Position numbers and translations under genes: made by a program
Origin: Modestobacter sp. VKM Ac-2982
GTDB taxonomy: Bacteria; Actinomycetota; Actinomycetes; Mycobacteriales; Geodermatophilaceae
Assembly: GCF_026967935.1 (NCBI RefSeq)
Contig: NZ_JAPVBL010000001.1
Coordinates: forward strand, 974,082 to 1,038,081
Length of the DNA: 64,000 nucleotides
Reading direction: 5' to 3'
In this document: piece after piece, positions 29,051 through 37,995 of the stretch
Layout: the number at the start of each line of letters is the position of its first letter
Numbering within the stretch: the first letter of the stretch is position 1
The notes under the pieces: model-generated
Databases searched by the model: none
Seen by the model: the letters and a program-made list of their open reading frames with translations, nothing else
Told to the model about the DNA's origin: nothing

Positions 29051-29854
29051 TCAGGCGGGGCGGCCCAGCTCGCGGATCCCGTCGAGCTTCAGCCCGAGCG
29101 TAGCGGTGACCCGTTCGGCCTCCGCGCGACGTTGCAGGCCGGACGGTGCGGCCGCGCGGCAGAGCACCAGCGAGGCCCCGGCGGCCAGCGGCGCGAGCAG
29201 CCACGCCACCGGTCCGGCCTCCGTCGCCGCCTGCTGGTCGACCAGCACCCGGTCACCGGCGACGAGGCCCAGCCGCCCGGCCAGCTCGGTCGCCGTCTCG
29301 ACCAGGGCGGCCAGGCTCAGCTCGCCTCCGCCGAGCACCAGACCGACCCCGGCGGGGTCGACCGGCTGCCAGGGGGCGAAGACGTCGCCGTGGCCCCGCA
29401 CCTCGAGCGCGAAGTCACGGGCCGGGCCGGTGTAGCCGGTCATCCCCATGCCCAGCGGGTGCAGGGACAGGCCCAGCAGCTCGTCCAGGCCCAGCTCCTC
29501 CAGGGCGGGCAGCCGGTCGGCGTCGGCCAGCACGACGTCGGCGTCGGTGAGCCGGTCGTCGTCCTCGGCGGCGGTCTCCCAGACCGCGGCCCCGCAGCTC
29601 CACACCCCGAGCAGCACCGCAGCCGTCTGCCAGTGCACCGGCAGGGCCAGGCCGACGGTGCTGCCCGGGCCGACGTCGAACTCCTCCTGCAGCAGGTTGG
29701 CGGTCTTGGCCACCCAGTTGGCCAGGGTGGTGGCGGAGAGCTCGGTCCGCTCGCCGGAGACGTCGTCGTAGAAGGTGATCAGCGGGGCCGCGGCGTCCCG
29801 GCGGAGGGCGGTGGCGAGCAGGTCCGCCGGGGTGAGGGGAGCGGTGGGAGGCAC
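29051..29854 (-). CDS. TIGR03089-family protein (AMP-binding-like)
   Basis: 267 aa. Resembles the N-terminal part of acyl-CoA synthetases (ATTLANWVAKTANLLQEEF, PGSTVGLALPVHWQTAAVLL, GVWSCGAAVW) but lacks the P-loop-like TSGTTG and the C-terminal lid domain, so it is unlikely to adenylate a substrate. This truncated family is restricted to Actinobacteria and has no assigned function. GTG start. It precedes scoA by 41 bp and is divergent from the PAP2 gene. Confidence 0.8.
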   Translation of the reverse strand: MPPTAPLTPADLLATALRRDAAAPLITFYDDVSGERTELSATTLANWVAKTANLLQEEFDVGPGSTVGLALPVHWQTAAVLLGVWSCGAAVWETAAEDDDRLTDADVVLADADRLPALEELGLDELLGLSLHPLGMGMTGYTGPARDFALEVRGHGDVFAPWQPVDPAGVGLVLGGGELSLAALVETATELAGRLGLVAGDRVLVDQQAATEAGPVAWLLAPLAAGASLVLCRAAAPSGLQRRAEAERVTATLGLKLDGIRELGRPA

Positions 29855-29936
29855 GGGACCAGAGTGACAGGTGCGCGACGAACCTCTCCTTCACGTGCCT
29901 GTGTGGGCGGCGGGGCGCAGCTACAGTCACTCCTCG

Positions 29937-30473
29937 ATGAGCGCAACCCCTGGCACCGTGCTGCTCCGGTTCGACCACTCCCTGCTCCGGTCCACGCGGC
30001 GGACCCTCGGCGGCACACCGGCAGTCCCGGTGGCCCAGGGGCTCTCCCACTTCGGTGAGCACGCGATCGGCTGGATCGCCCTCGGTGCCGCCGGCTGGCT
30101 GCGTGGCCGGGACCGGGCCGACTGGGCTGCCGCGGTGATCGGTGTCGTCGCTGCCCACGGGGCCGGCGTCGTGGTGAAGCGGGTGGTCCGCCGGGTGCGC
30201 CCCGCGCTGGACGACGTCCCGGCGCTGGTGGCCACGCCCAGCCGGTTGTCCTTCCCGAGCGCGCACAGCTGTTCCACCGCCGCGGCGGCGGTGGGCTTCG
30301 CCCCGATGGTGGGCCGGCCGGTCATGGCCGCGGTCACCGGCGCCATGCTGGTCTCCCGGGTGCTGCTCGGCGTCCACTACCCCTCCGACGTCCTCTGCGG
30401 TGCGGCCCTGGGTGCCGGCGTCGCCACCGTCGTTCGACGTCGCATGACCCCGACCGCCGGCCGGAAGGCGTGA
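29937..30473 (+). CDS. PAP2-family phosphatase, probable decaprenylphosphoryl-5-phosphoribose phosphatase
   Basis: 178 aa membrane protein with the three PAP2 motifs: KRVVRRVRP, FPSAHS (PSGH variant) and SRVLLGVHYPSDV. In mycobacteria the homologue (Rv3807c) sits next to the DPPR synthase and removes the 5-phosphate of decaprenyl-phosphoryl-phosphoribose on the way to the arabinose donor. The same gene pair is found here, which supports the assignment. I use the ATG with a TACAGT box 9 nt upstream. The GTG of the next gene overlaps its stop. Confidence 0.85.
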   Translation: MSATPGTVLLRFDHSLLRSTRRTLGGTPAVPVAQGLSHFGEHAIGWIALGAAGWLRGRDRADWAAAVIGVVAAHGAGVVVKRVVRRVRPALDDVPALVATPSRLSFPSAHSCSTAAAAVGFAPMVGRPVMAAVTGAMLVSRVLLGVHYPSDVLCGAALGAGVATVVRRRMTPTAGRKA

Positions 30474-31486
30474 CCGTGAGCGTGCACCCCGACTCGACTC
30501 CCGTGACCGACTCGCCGACCACCGCGGTGGGGGCGGCGCCGGCCCCGCTCACCGCGGTCGACACCGCCGGGCCGGCCAAGGTCCCGCCGCCGCCGCGCAC
30601 CCCCGGCTTCCGGGGATCGCGGCCGTGGGGCGTCGTCCGCGCGCTGCGCCCGCGCCAGTGGGTGAAGAACGGGCTGGTGCTCGCCGCCCCACTGGCTGCG
30701 GGTGAGGTCTTCGACCCGGACGTCATGGGCCCGACGGCGGTCGCCTTCCTGCTGTTCTGCCTGTCGGCCTCCGGGGTCTACCTGGTCAACGACTCGATCG
30801 ACGTCGAGGAGGACCGCCGGCACCCGAAGAAGCGGTACCGCCCGATCGCCGCCGGCCTGGTGCCGCGGCCGCTCGCGGTGGCGCTGGCCGTGGTGCTCTT
30901 CGCCGTCGCCCTGACGACCGCGGTGCTGCTGACCCGGCCGGAGCTGGCCGGGGTGCTGGGCGCCTACGTGGTCATCCAGCTCGCCTACTGCGTGTTCCTG
31001 AAGAACCAGCCGGTCATCGACCTGGCCGTGGTGGCGTCCGGTTTCCTGCTGCGCGGCATCGCCGGCGGTGTCGCCGCGGGCCTAGTGCTGTCGCAGTGGT
31101 TCCTGCTGGTGGCCGCCTTCGGGTCGCTGTTCATGGTCGCCGGCAAGCGCTACTCCGAGCTCGTCCTCGTGGGCGACGAGGCGGCCACCCGCAAGACGCT
31201 GCAGGAGTACTCGGCCAGCTACCTGCGCTTCGTCTGGAGCCTGTCGGCCGGTGTGGCCGTGACGGCCTACAGCCTGTGGGCATTCGAGATGGCCGAGACC
31301 CAGGACGGCGTGCCGTGGGCGACCATCTCCATCGCGCCGTTCGTGATGGCGATCCTGCGGTACGCGCGGGACGTCGACAAGGGCGCCGCCGGCGCTCCGG
31401 AGGAGATCGTCCTCGCTGATCGCACGCTGCTGGTGCTGGGTCTCCTCTGGGTCGCCACGATGGGCGTGGGCGTCTTCACCCGCTGA
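30470..31486 (+). CDS. ubiA: Decaprenyl-phosphate phosphoribosyltransferase (UbiA superfamily)
   Basis: 338 aa. About 45 disordered Pro/Thr-rich residues precede the membrane core that begins RALRPRQWVKNGLVLAAPLA, the hallmark of DPPR synthase (Rv3806c). The first Asp-rich motif NDSIDVEEDRRHPKK is intact. The pyrophosphate-binding second region is around YSELVLVGDEAATRKTLQEY and ILRYARDVDKGAAGAPEE. It transfers phosphoribose from PRPP to decaprenyl phosphate, the first step to decaprenyl-phosphoryl arabinose. GTGA overlap with the PAP2 phosphatase gene. Confidence 0.92.
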   Translation: MTVSVHPDSTPVTDSPTTAVGAAPAPLTAVDTAGPAKVPPPPRTPGFRGSRPWGVVRALRPRQWVKNGLVLAAPLAAGEVFDPDVMGPTAVAFLLFCLSASGVYLVNDSIDVEEDRRHPKKRYRPIAAGLVPRPLAVALAVVLFAVALTTAVLLTRPELAGVLGAYVVIQLAYCVFLKNQPVIDLAVVASGFLLRGIAGGVAAGLVLSQWFLLVAAFGSLFMVAGKRYSELVLVGDEAATRKTLQEYSASYLRFVWSLSAGVAVTAYSLWAFEMAETQDGVPWATISIAPFVMAILRYARDVDKGAAGAPEEIVLADRTLLVLGLLWVATMGVGVFTR

Positions 31487-31559
31487 CCGGCGCGCGCCCC
31501 ACCGGTCCCGCCGGACGGTGCGTGCCGGCCCGGGAGCGTGGCGTTAGAGTCCCTCCGAC

Positions 31560-32840
31560 ATGGTCGTGGTCAGCAGGTGGCAGGCGCTGCGCACTCGTTG
31601 GGCGCCCGTGGTGGTGCCGCTGCTCCGCCTGGTCACCGGCGTCGGGGCCTCCGCTCTGGCGACGTACGCCTACCTGATCCTGGTCGCCCGTGAGCTGGGC
31701 CCGGAGGGCTACGCCACCTTCTCCGCCTTCTGGGCTGCGGTGGTCATCCTCGGCGCCGGCGTCTACCTCCCCATCGAGCAGGAGACCGCCCGTCGGGGTG
31801 TCGGCACCCCGGACGTGACCAGGCCGCGCCGGTTGGGCAGCACCGCGCTCGTCGCCGCCCTGCTGGTGACCGCGGGGCTCGGCGTCCTGCTGCTGGGCAG
31901 CTGGCCGGCGCTGTCGGGGTTTTTCTCCGACGACGTCCTCCTGGCCGCAGCTCTGGTGCTGGGCGGGCTGGGGTACTCCGCGCAGTTCCCGGTCCGCGGC
32001 CTGCTCTCGACCGGGCGGCGGTACGGGCGGTACGCCTCGGTCCTGGGCACCGAGGCACTGCTGCGGGTGCTGCTGGTGGTCGCCCTGGTCGTCGTGGCCG
32101 ACCCCGGGCCGGCTGCGCTGGCGGCGGTCGTCGGTCTCGCCGCCCTGGGGTCCGCGCTGGCGGGCGTCACCCGGACCGGGGTCGGCCTGTTCGCCGACGG
32201 GGGAGCACTGCACTTCCTGCGCTCGGCCGGCATGCTCATCGCCGGCGCGGTCGCGCTGCAGACCCTGCTCTACAGCGGCGTCCTGGTCGCTCGGGCCCTC
32301 GCGCCCCCCGGCCAGGCGGTCCTGGCCGGACAGCTGCTGGCGGCGGTCACGGTCACCCGGATCCCGATCTTCCTGTTCCAGTCGGTCGAGAGCCTCGTCA
32401 TCCCGCGGATCGCCGAACTCGCGTTCAACGGTGACACGGTGGCGCTGCGGCAGGCGGTGCGGCGGCTGGTCGGCGTGGTCGCCGTGCTCGGGACGGTCGC
32501 CGCCGTGGGTTCGGCGACCCTGGGGCCCTGGCTGGTCGAGCTGATGTTCGGGCCGGAGTTCCGTGTCTCCCGTGGGGCGATGACGCTGCTGGGCGTGGGC
32601 ACCGGGATCTTCATGCTCGCCGTGGCCGCCTCCGACATCACGGTGTCGCTGGCCGGCCACGCCCAGATGGCGGGGAGCTGGCTCGCCGGACTGGTCGCCG
32701 GTGGCCTGTCCTTGTGGGCACTGGACGACCTCGTGCTGCGGATCACCGTCCCGCTGATCGTCGGCTCCTGCGTGGCCGCGCTGCTGGCGGCCACCGCCGC
32801 CCGTTCCCGGCTCCTGGCTGCGGTGGCCGCAAGTCACTGA
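31560..32840 (+). CDS. Polysaccharide flippase-like membrane protein (MOP superfamily)
   Basis: 426 aa with about 12 predicted helices and Wzx-type landmarks: LILVARELGPEGYATFSAFW in the first pair of helices and TRIPIFLFQSVESLVIPRIAE in the middle. It probably flips a lipid-linked glycan across the membrane. TAGAGT 9 nt before the ATG suggests a short or absent leader. It is co-directional with, but 73 bp apart from, the DPPR synthase. A decayed relative seems to lie at 39.6 kb. Confidence 0.82.
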   Translation: MVVVSRWQALRTRWAPVVVPLLRLVTGVGASALATYAYLILVARELGPEGYATFSAFWAAVVILGAGVYLPIEQETARRGVGTPDVTRPRRLGSTALVAALLVTAGLGVLLLGSWPALSGFFSDDVLLAAALVLGGLGYSAQFPVRGLLSTGRRYGRYASVLGTEALLRVLLVVALVVVADPGPAALAAVVGLAALGSALAGVTRTGVGLFADGGALHFLRSAGMLIAGAVALQTLLYSGVLVARALAPPGQAVLAGQLLAAVTVTRIPIFLFQSVESLVIPRIAELAFNGDTVALRQAVRRLVGVVAVLGTVAAVGSATLGPWLVELMFGPEFRVSRGAMTLLGVGTGIFMLAVAASDITVSLAGHAQMAGSWLAGLVAGGLSLWALDDLVLRITVPLIVGSCVAALLAATAARSRLLAAVAASH

Positions 32841-32842
32841 TC

Positions 32843-32859
32843 CCGCCCGCTCTGGGCGG
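32843..32859. terminator. Small hairpin between convergent flippase and LCP genes
   Basis: CCGCCC and GGGCGG form a 6-bp stem with a 5-nt loop in the 24-bp gap between two converging genes. No T-tract. Weak evidence only. Confidence 0.3.
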
Positions 32860-32864
32860 CCCGG

Positions 32865-34406
32865 TCAGTTGATGCAGCCGGTGTCAGCCGCGGTGCGCTG
32901 GTCCTCGCCCTCCGTCGTGGGCGCCGGCGCCGCAGGGGCGGTCAGTGCCTGCCCGACGCCGTTGAAGTCCTCGCCGAGCACCAGCTGGACGGTACCGCTG
33001 GCCGCGTCGTCGACGACCTTGGTGACCGCGCCCGGGACCTGGGCGGCCAGCGCCGCCGCCAGCGCCTCGTCCCCGGCGGCGTGCCGGATCTCGGTCACCT
33101 CGTAGTCCATCGAGTCGGCGTTCGCCGTCCCGGTGACCTGGAAGCCCGCCGCCGTCAGGTCGTTGCCGGCGCTGCTCGCCAGACCGGAGATGCCGGAGCC
33201 GTTGTAGACCTCCACGTCCACGTCGGCCGGGCTGACGACCTCCGGGGCCCCGGCCGGCGCTGCCTCGGCCACTGCCGGCTCCGGCTCGGGCTCGGCGTTG
33301 AGCTCGGCGAAGAAGGCGTGCAAGGCGTCCTCGTCCTCGAGCCGGAGGATGTAGCGGCCCGCGTCGTCCTCGTCGTCGCCGACGTAGGGCACGGTCTGGA
33401 AGTCGATGCTGCCCGGCGTCACCGACTGCATCTGCTGCGCCAGCTGCAACAGGTTCAGGTTCTGGTCGACGGTCAGCGCGTCGGCGGCGGCCTCGACCAG
33501 CTCGCGCTGCTTGCCGAGGTCCAGCAGCACGTTGTCGCTGAGCATCTTGCGGATCATGCCGGCGATGAAGGTCTGCTGCCGGATGATCCGGTCGAAGTCG
33601 CCGCGCGGCAGGCCCTTCCGCTGGCGCACGAAGGCCAGCGCCTGCTCGCCACTGATCGTCTGCACGCCGGCGGGCAGGTCGATGCCGGAGAAGCTGTCCT
33701 TCGCCGGTTCGCAGAGGTTGACCTCGACCCCGCCGACCACGGTCGACAGCTGGAAGAAGCCCAGCAGGTCGACCTCGGCGTAGTGGTCGATCCGCAGGCC
33801 GGTGAGCGAGCTGATCGTCTGGATCAGCAGCTGCGCCCCCGCCGCCTGCACGGCCGCGTCGGAGGCGCCTTCGGGCGCCTCCATCCCACCGTAGGCGTAG
33901 GCGGCGTTCAGCTTGTCCCAGCCGTAGCCGGGGATCTTCACGTAGGAGTCGCGGGGGAAGGAGACGAACGACGCCGCAGAGCCGTCCGCGGGGACGTGCA
34001 CCAAGATCATGGTGTCGGTGTTCAGCCCGGCGTTGGCCTCCGTGTTGAGCAGGGCCAGCTCCTCCTCCGTGGCACCTGCGCGGCTGTCGTTGCCCACCAG
34101 CAGCAGGTTCATCGCCTCGCCCGTGCCGACGACCTGGTCGTTGCCCGACGTCGGGATGGCGTTGGTCCGGTTGACGCTGGCGTCGGCGACGCGGCCGAGG
34201 TACCAACCCCAACCGCTCGTGACCAGCAGCACCAACGAGAGCAGCCCGGCCACCACCCGGCCGCTGGCGGCGAGTCGGCCGTGCCCACCGTGGGCCGCCC
34301 GGTCCGCCGAGCCGGTCACGTGCCGCGGCGCCCGGCCGGCGCGGGGGTCGAGACGTGGGGGCAGTGGCCGGGAGCTGCCAGCAGGGTGGTCGTCGCTGTA
34401 GGTCAC
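32865..34406 (-). CDS. LytR-CpsA-Psr (LCP) family glycan phosphotransferase with LytR_C tail
   Basis: 513 aa. A basic cytoplasmic N terminus, one membrane helix near residues 50-70 (VVAGLLSLVLLVTSG) and the extracellular LCP domain, with lipid-phosphate-binding residues in GNDSRAG, NTDTMILVHV, FPRDSYVKIPGYG, KLNAAYAYGG and FVRQRKGLPRGDFDRIIRQQ. An acidic linker then leads to a C-terminal LytR_C domain (VDVEVYNGSGISGLASSAG). LCP enzymes ligate arabinogalactan, teichoic or capsular glycans to peptidoglycan. GTG start. The neighbouring amidase and exporter genes fit a cell-wall glycan role. Confidence 0.92.
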   Translation of the reverse strand: MTYSDDHPAGSSRPLPPRLDPRAGRAPRHVTGSADRAAHGGHGRLAASGRVVAGLLSLVLLVTSGWGWYLGRVADASVNRTNAIPTSGNDQVVGTGEAMNLLLVGNDSRAGATEEELALLNTEANAGLNTDTMILVHVPADGSAASFVSFPRDSYVKIPGYGWDKLNAAYAYGGMEAPEGASDAAVQAAGAQLLIQTISSLTGLRIDHYAEVDLLGFFQLSTVVGGVEVNLCEPAKDSFSGIDLPAGVQTISGEQALAFVRQRKGLPRGDFDRIIRQQTFIAGMIRKMLSDNVLLDLGKQRELVEAAADALTVDQNLNLLQLAQQMQSVTPGSIDFQTVPYVGDDEDDAGRYILRLEDEDALHAFFAELNAEPEPEPAVAEAAPAGAPEVVSPADVDVEVYNGSGISGLASSAGNDLTAAGFQVTGTANADSMDYEVTEIRHAAGDEALAAALAAQVPGAVTKVVDDAASGTVQLVLGEDFNGVGQALTAPAAPAPTTEGEDQRTAADTGCIN

Positions 34407-34737
34407 AGTCGTTCCTCACGTCGGGCGGGCCGGCTCGGTCTAGCCGCTCAGCAGTCTCGAGACCCGGACCAGGCGTCAGTGGCGACGATACGTGCCGTCA
34501 CCGGGACGACCGGGCAGCTGAGGAGGCGTCATCGCGTCGTTCTGTCACTCATCCCCGCTCTGTCACATCAAGCGCACGGCCCCCAACCAGCAGGTGGCGG
34601 GAGACGAGGTGGGCCGGGTCGTGGTGCTTTCTCGCACCAGCGGCTTCAGAAGGCACGCCGCGTTGCCGATGACCTCAACGTCACCACCGCCGGCATCACC
34701 GCTGACGGACGTACCCGCTCATCGGAGGACTCCCATC
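34407..34737. other. Divergent intergenic region between LCP and amidase genes
   Basis: 331 bp with no gene. It should hold promoters for both cell-wall genes. The octamer TCTGTCAC occurs twice in direct orientation at 34541-34548 and 34559-34566 (18-bp period). GTCAC also occurs near 34493. Such spaced GTCAC repeats recall MtrA response-regulator sites described for actinobacterial cell-wall genes, but I cannot confirm this. A GGAGG site serves the amidase GTG. Confidence 0.4.
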
Positions 34738-36672
34738 GTGCGCCGACTGCCAGTCGCCTCAGTCGCCTTCCTGGCGCTGACGGGAACGCTGCTCGCGCTG
34801 CCCGTCTACGCCGCCCCCGCTCCTTCACCGCACCCGGTCGAGTCCGAGATCCAGGAGATCGCCCTGGGCTCGGTGCTCGACCCGACCGATGTCGCTGTCG
34901 TGGCGACCGACGGGGTCGTCGCACCGGACGGCGTGACGGAGGCCGAGGCGACGGCGCCGGTCGCCGAGGCTCCGGTGTCTGAGGCTCCGGTGTCTGAGGC
35001 TCCGGTGTCTGAGGCTCCGGTGTCTGAGGCTCCGGTGTCTGAGGCTCCGGTCGCCGCGGCGGACGCCGAGCTGGACGCGGATGCCGTCGTCGCCTCGGGG
35101 GACGAACTGCAGGGCGTGCCGGTGCTGACGGTCTCCGACCCGGACGCGGGCTTCTTCGAGAGCGTCGGGGTGACCTGGCGTGAGACGCCGGCGGTCGTGG
35201 ACGTCGTGGTCCAGGTCCGCGTCCGTTCGGAAGGTGGCCAGTGGGGTGAGTGGACGACCCTCGAGTCGGAGGGCGTGGTGCAGACCCCGGGCACCGGAGG
35301 GGCCGACGAGGAGGTGCGCGCCGGGACCGCCCCCTACTGGACGGGCCCGGCCACCGGGGTCGAGGTGATCGTGCAGGGCGCCGGCGGGGCCGTTCCCGAG
35401 GACGTCCGGGTCACCATGATCGACCCGGGCACGAGCGAGGCTGACAGCCTCCCGTCCGCGGCGCCGGTCAGCCAGGCCGGTGCGGCCGTGGCGATGCCCC
35501 CGGTGGTCACCCGCGCTCAGTGGGGAGCCAACGAGGCGATCATGAACTGGACGCCGAAGTACGCGTCGACCATCAAGGCGGCGACCGTCCACCACACCGC
35601 CGACAGGAACGACTACGCAGCGGCCGACGTCCCCAGGATCCTGCGGTCCATCCAGGCCTACCACAGTGTCACGCGCGGCTGGGGCGACATCGGCTACAAC
35701 GTGATCGTCGACAAGTTCGGCCGGATCTTCGAAGGTCGGTACGGGGGACTGAGCTCCACGGTCATCGGTGCCCACGCGCTCAGCTACAACTCCGGCACGT
35801 TCGGGGTGTCGATGCTGGGCAACTACGACAAGGTGGACGTCCCGCAGGCGACCGTCGATGCGCTGTCGGCGATCATCGCGTGGAAGTTCTCGCTCTACGG
35901 GGTCGATCCGAGCGGGACCACGGTGCTGAACAGCAGACCACTGCCGACCATCTTCGCCCATCGCGAGGTGGGCAGCACTGTCTGCCCGGGCAGGTACGGC
36001 TTCGCCCGGCTGCCGGCGATCCGCGCCTCCGTGGCCGGTGGCCTAGGGCAGGCCGCCTTCGTGCGTGCCCTGTACCAGGACATGATGAACCGCGGGCCCG
36101 ATGACGTCGGCCTGGGAGGATGGACCAGCTCCCTGATCGCGGGAGTCGACCGGCGCGTGGTGTCCCGGGGGTTCTCCAACTCCTCCGAGTACCGGATGCT
36201 GTCCATCACGCTGGCGTACAGGCAGGTCTTCGACCGGGCGCCGGACCCCAGCGGCGTGGCGACCTGGATGAGCGCCATCGCGGGAGGCGCCGTGCGCATC
36301 GACGACCTCCGACCGGCGCTCATGGCCAGCGCGGAGTTCTACCTCCGGGGCGGCAGCAGTGACACGGCCTTCGTGGACAACATCTACCGCGCGGCTCTCG
36401 ACCGCGGTGCGAGCACGTGGGAGGTCGGCTACTGGGCCGACGTCCGTCGCCGCTCGGGTCCGGAGGCCGTGATCAGGTCGGTGTGGGGATCGGTCGAGGC
36501 GGCCAAGCGGCGGGTCGACCAGGTCTACCAGTACTACCTCGGCCGGACGGCCGGCCCTGCGGAGCAGACCAGTTGGCTCGACGTGATCATGGGATCGGGT
36601 GACGAGCAGCTCCGCGAGGAGGTGGTCGCGAGCTGGGAGTACTTCGCCCGGTCCGGCCTGCGGTTCCCCTGA
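34738..36672 (+). CDS. Secreted N-acetylmuramoyl-L-alanine amidase with four DUF4214 repeats
   Basis: 644 aa. GTG start with GGAGG 9 nt upstream and a clear signal peptide (SVAFLALTGTLLALPVYA). A linker with five EAPVS repeats (residues 77-101) and a beta domain (about 105-235) precede the amidase_2/PGRP domain at about 258-430: TRAQWGANE, TVHHTADRN, DIGYNVIVDKFGRIFEGRYG, GAHALSYNSGTFGVSMLGNY and AHREVGSTVCPGRYG, with His/His/Cys zinc ligands. Four DUF4214 repeats (LYQDMMNRGPDDVGLGGW and on) fill 440-644. It should cleave the glycan-peptide amide bond of peptidoglycan. Confidence 0.93.
   Translation: MRRLPVASVAFLALTGTLLALPVYAAPAPSPHPVESEIQEIALGSVLDPTDVAVVATDGVVAPDGVTEAEATAPVAEAPVSEAPVSEAPVSEAPVSEAPVSEAPVAAADAELDADAVVASGDELQGVPVLTVSDPDAGFFESVGVTWRETPAVVDVVVQVRVRSEGGQWGEWTTLESEGVVQTPGTGGADEEVRAGTAPYWTGPATGVEVIVQGAGGAVPEDVRVTMIDPGTSEADSLPSAAPVSQAGAAVAMPPVVTRAQWGANEAIMNWTPKYASTIKAATVHHTADRNDYAAADVPRILRSIQAYHSVTRGWGDIGYNVIVDKFGRIFEGRYGGLSSTVIGAHALSYNSGTFGVSMLGNYDKVDVPQATVDALSAIIAWKFSLYGVDPSGTTVLNSRPLPTIFAHREVGSTVCPGRYGFARLPAIRASVAGGLGQAAFVRALYQDMMNRGPDDVGLGGWTSSLIAGVDRRVVSRGFSNSSEYRMLSITLAYRQVFDRAPDPSGVATWMSAIAGGAVRIDDLRPALMASAEFYLRGGSSDTAFVDNIYRAALDRGASTWEVGYWADVRRRSGPEAVIRSVWGSVEAAKRRVDQVYQYYLGRTAGPAEQTSWLDVIMGSGDEQLREEVVASWEYFARSGLRFP
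34966..35051 (+). repeat. 15-bp minisatellite in the amidase linker
   Basis: GAGGCTCCGGTGTCT is repeated five times without a mismatch at 34966-35040, then 11 bases of a sixth copy. Each unit encodes EAPVS. Being in multiples of three, copy-number change would only alter linker length. Confidence 0.95.
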
Positions 36673-36674
36673 CC

Positions 36675-36724
36675 GAACGCGACGACGGGCCCCGGGCACG
36701 TGCTCGGGGCCCGTCGTCGCGTTC
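36675..36724. terminator. 20-bp perfect hairpin between converging amidase and Wzt genes
   Basis: Left arm GAACGCGACGACGGGCCCCG pairs with its exact complement across a 10-nt loop. It starts three bases after the amidase stop, and the Wzt gene ends 78 bp further on the opposite strand. There is no T-tract, as is common for terminators in very GC-rich Actinobacteria. Symmetry suggests use in both directions. Confidence 0.8.
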
Positions 36725-36801
36725 CGGACCGGGGCCGGCGGGGCTGCGTGCGCGGACGCCGGTGGCGGCTGCGCCTGCCTCACCGGGTGGGCAGGGGGTG
36801 G

Positions 36802-37992
36802 TCAGGAGGAGGCGAGGCTCGGCTCGGCGCCGAGGAAGCCCACGGACCGCCCGTCGGTGGTGACGCTGAAGGACGCCGCCTGGGGCAGGCGGTGGATCTC
36901 GGGCCCGGCCCACACGGCGAGAGCCCCGTGGACCTCGTACTGCCCCCCGCCGAGCCACACGTTGCGCAGCTGGACCTCAAACGTCCCACGCCCGGTCAAG
37001 GGCGGCATTCTGGTCCCCATCAACTGGGTGTTGGTGCCGTACAGGCTCTGGCCGGAAGGGGTGTCGATGCCCACGCCCAGGACCCAGTCGTCGAGGGTCG
37101 ACGCCGCTTCCACGTCGACCTGGACCCTGAGGTCGTCCCCAGGTGCGATCTGGGTGATGGGTGAGCCGTCGTCGCCGATCAGGCGGACGGCGGTCACCGT
37201 GGCGTGGTGCTGGGGTTCGTGGGCCAGCTCCGTGCGTTGTTCGGCCTGCCGCACCACCTCGAAGTCTGCGCGAAGCGTCCGAGCGGCGAGAGCCGGGTCG
37301 CCGTCGACCACGACCCGCCCGTTCTCCAGCACCACCGCCCGATCGCAGAGGTCGACCACCTGGTCGAGTGCGTGGGTGACCAAGATGATCGTGCGCCCCT
37401 CCTTCTGGAAGGAGCGGATCTGATCCAGGCACTTGCGCTGGAAGGGCTCGTCGCCGACGGCCAGCACCTCGTCGACGAGCAGCACGTCGGGGTCGACGTG
37501 CACCGCCACCGCGAAGGCCAGCCGGACGTACATGCCCGAGCTGTAGAACTTCACCTGGGTGTCGATGAAGCGCTCGATGCCGGAGAAGTCGACGATCGCG
37601 TCGAAGTACTCGTCCGTTTGGCGCTGGGACAATCCGAGGATCGAGGCGTTCAGGTAGACGTTCTCCCGGCCGGTCAGGTCGGGGTGGAACCCAGCGCCCA
37701 GCTCCAGGAGGGCGGCGAGGCGTCCGCGTCGTTCGACCGTGCCCGAGGTGGGCTGGAGGATGCCGCCGATCGTCTTGAGCAGGGTGCTCTTGCCGGAGCC
37801 GTTCGGGCCGATGAGACCGACGGTGGTGCCGGCGGAGATCTCCAGGTCGACGTTGCGGAGGGCCCAGAAGTCCTCCCGGTGCCGTCGGGACCGCCCTGCG
37901 TTGACCAGTCGCTCCTTGAGCGACTTGTCCTTGCGGATGACGAACCGCTTGGAGACGTCGTGCACTCGCACGACGGTCGGACTGTCGGCCAC
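36802..37992 (-). CDS. wzt: Polysaccharide ABC exporter ATPase with Wzt C-terminal domain
   Basis: 396 aa. N-terminal ATPase with Walker A GPNGSGKST, Q-loop region LAALLELGAGFHPDLTG, signature YSSGMYVRLAFAVAVH and Walker B VLLVDEVLAVGD, the pattern of teichoic acid/O-antigen exporters. The C-terminal 140 residues (VTAVRLIGDDGSPITQIAPG, GVGIDTPSGQSLYGTNTQ) match the Wzt_C carbohydrate-binding domain, which reads a terminal modification of the glycan before export. GTG start, 3 bp after the permease gene. Terminal methylation by an FkbM-type enzyme could be such a signal. Confidence 0.93.
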   Translation of the reverse strand: MADSPTVVRVHDVSKRFVIRKDKSLKERLVNAGRSRRHREDFWALRNVDLEISAGTTVGLIGPNGSGKSTLLKTIGGILQPTSGTVERRGRLAALLELGAGFHPDLTGRENVYLNASILGLSQRQTDEYFDAIVDFSGIERFIDTQVKFYSSGMYVRLAFAVAVHVDPDVLLVDEVLAVGDEPFQRKCLDQIRSFQKEGRTIILVTHALDQVVDLCDRAVVLENGRVVVDGDPALAARTLRADFEVVRQAEQRTELAHEPQHHATVTAVRLIGDDGSPITQIAPGDDLRVQVDVEAASTLDDWVLGVGIDTPSGQSLYGTNTQLMGTRMPPLTGRGTFEVQLRNVWLGGGQYEVHGALAVWAGPEIHRLPQAASFSVTTDGRSVGFLGAEPSLASS

Positions 37993-37995
37993 GGG

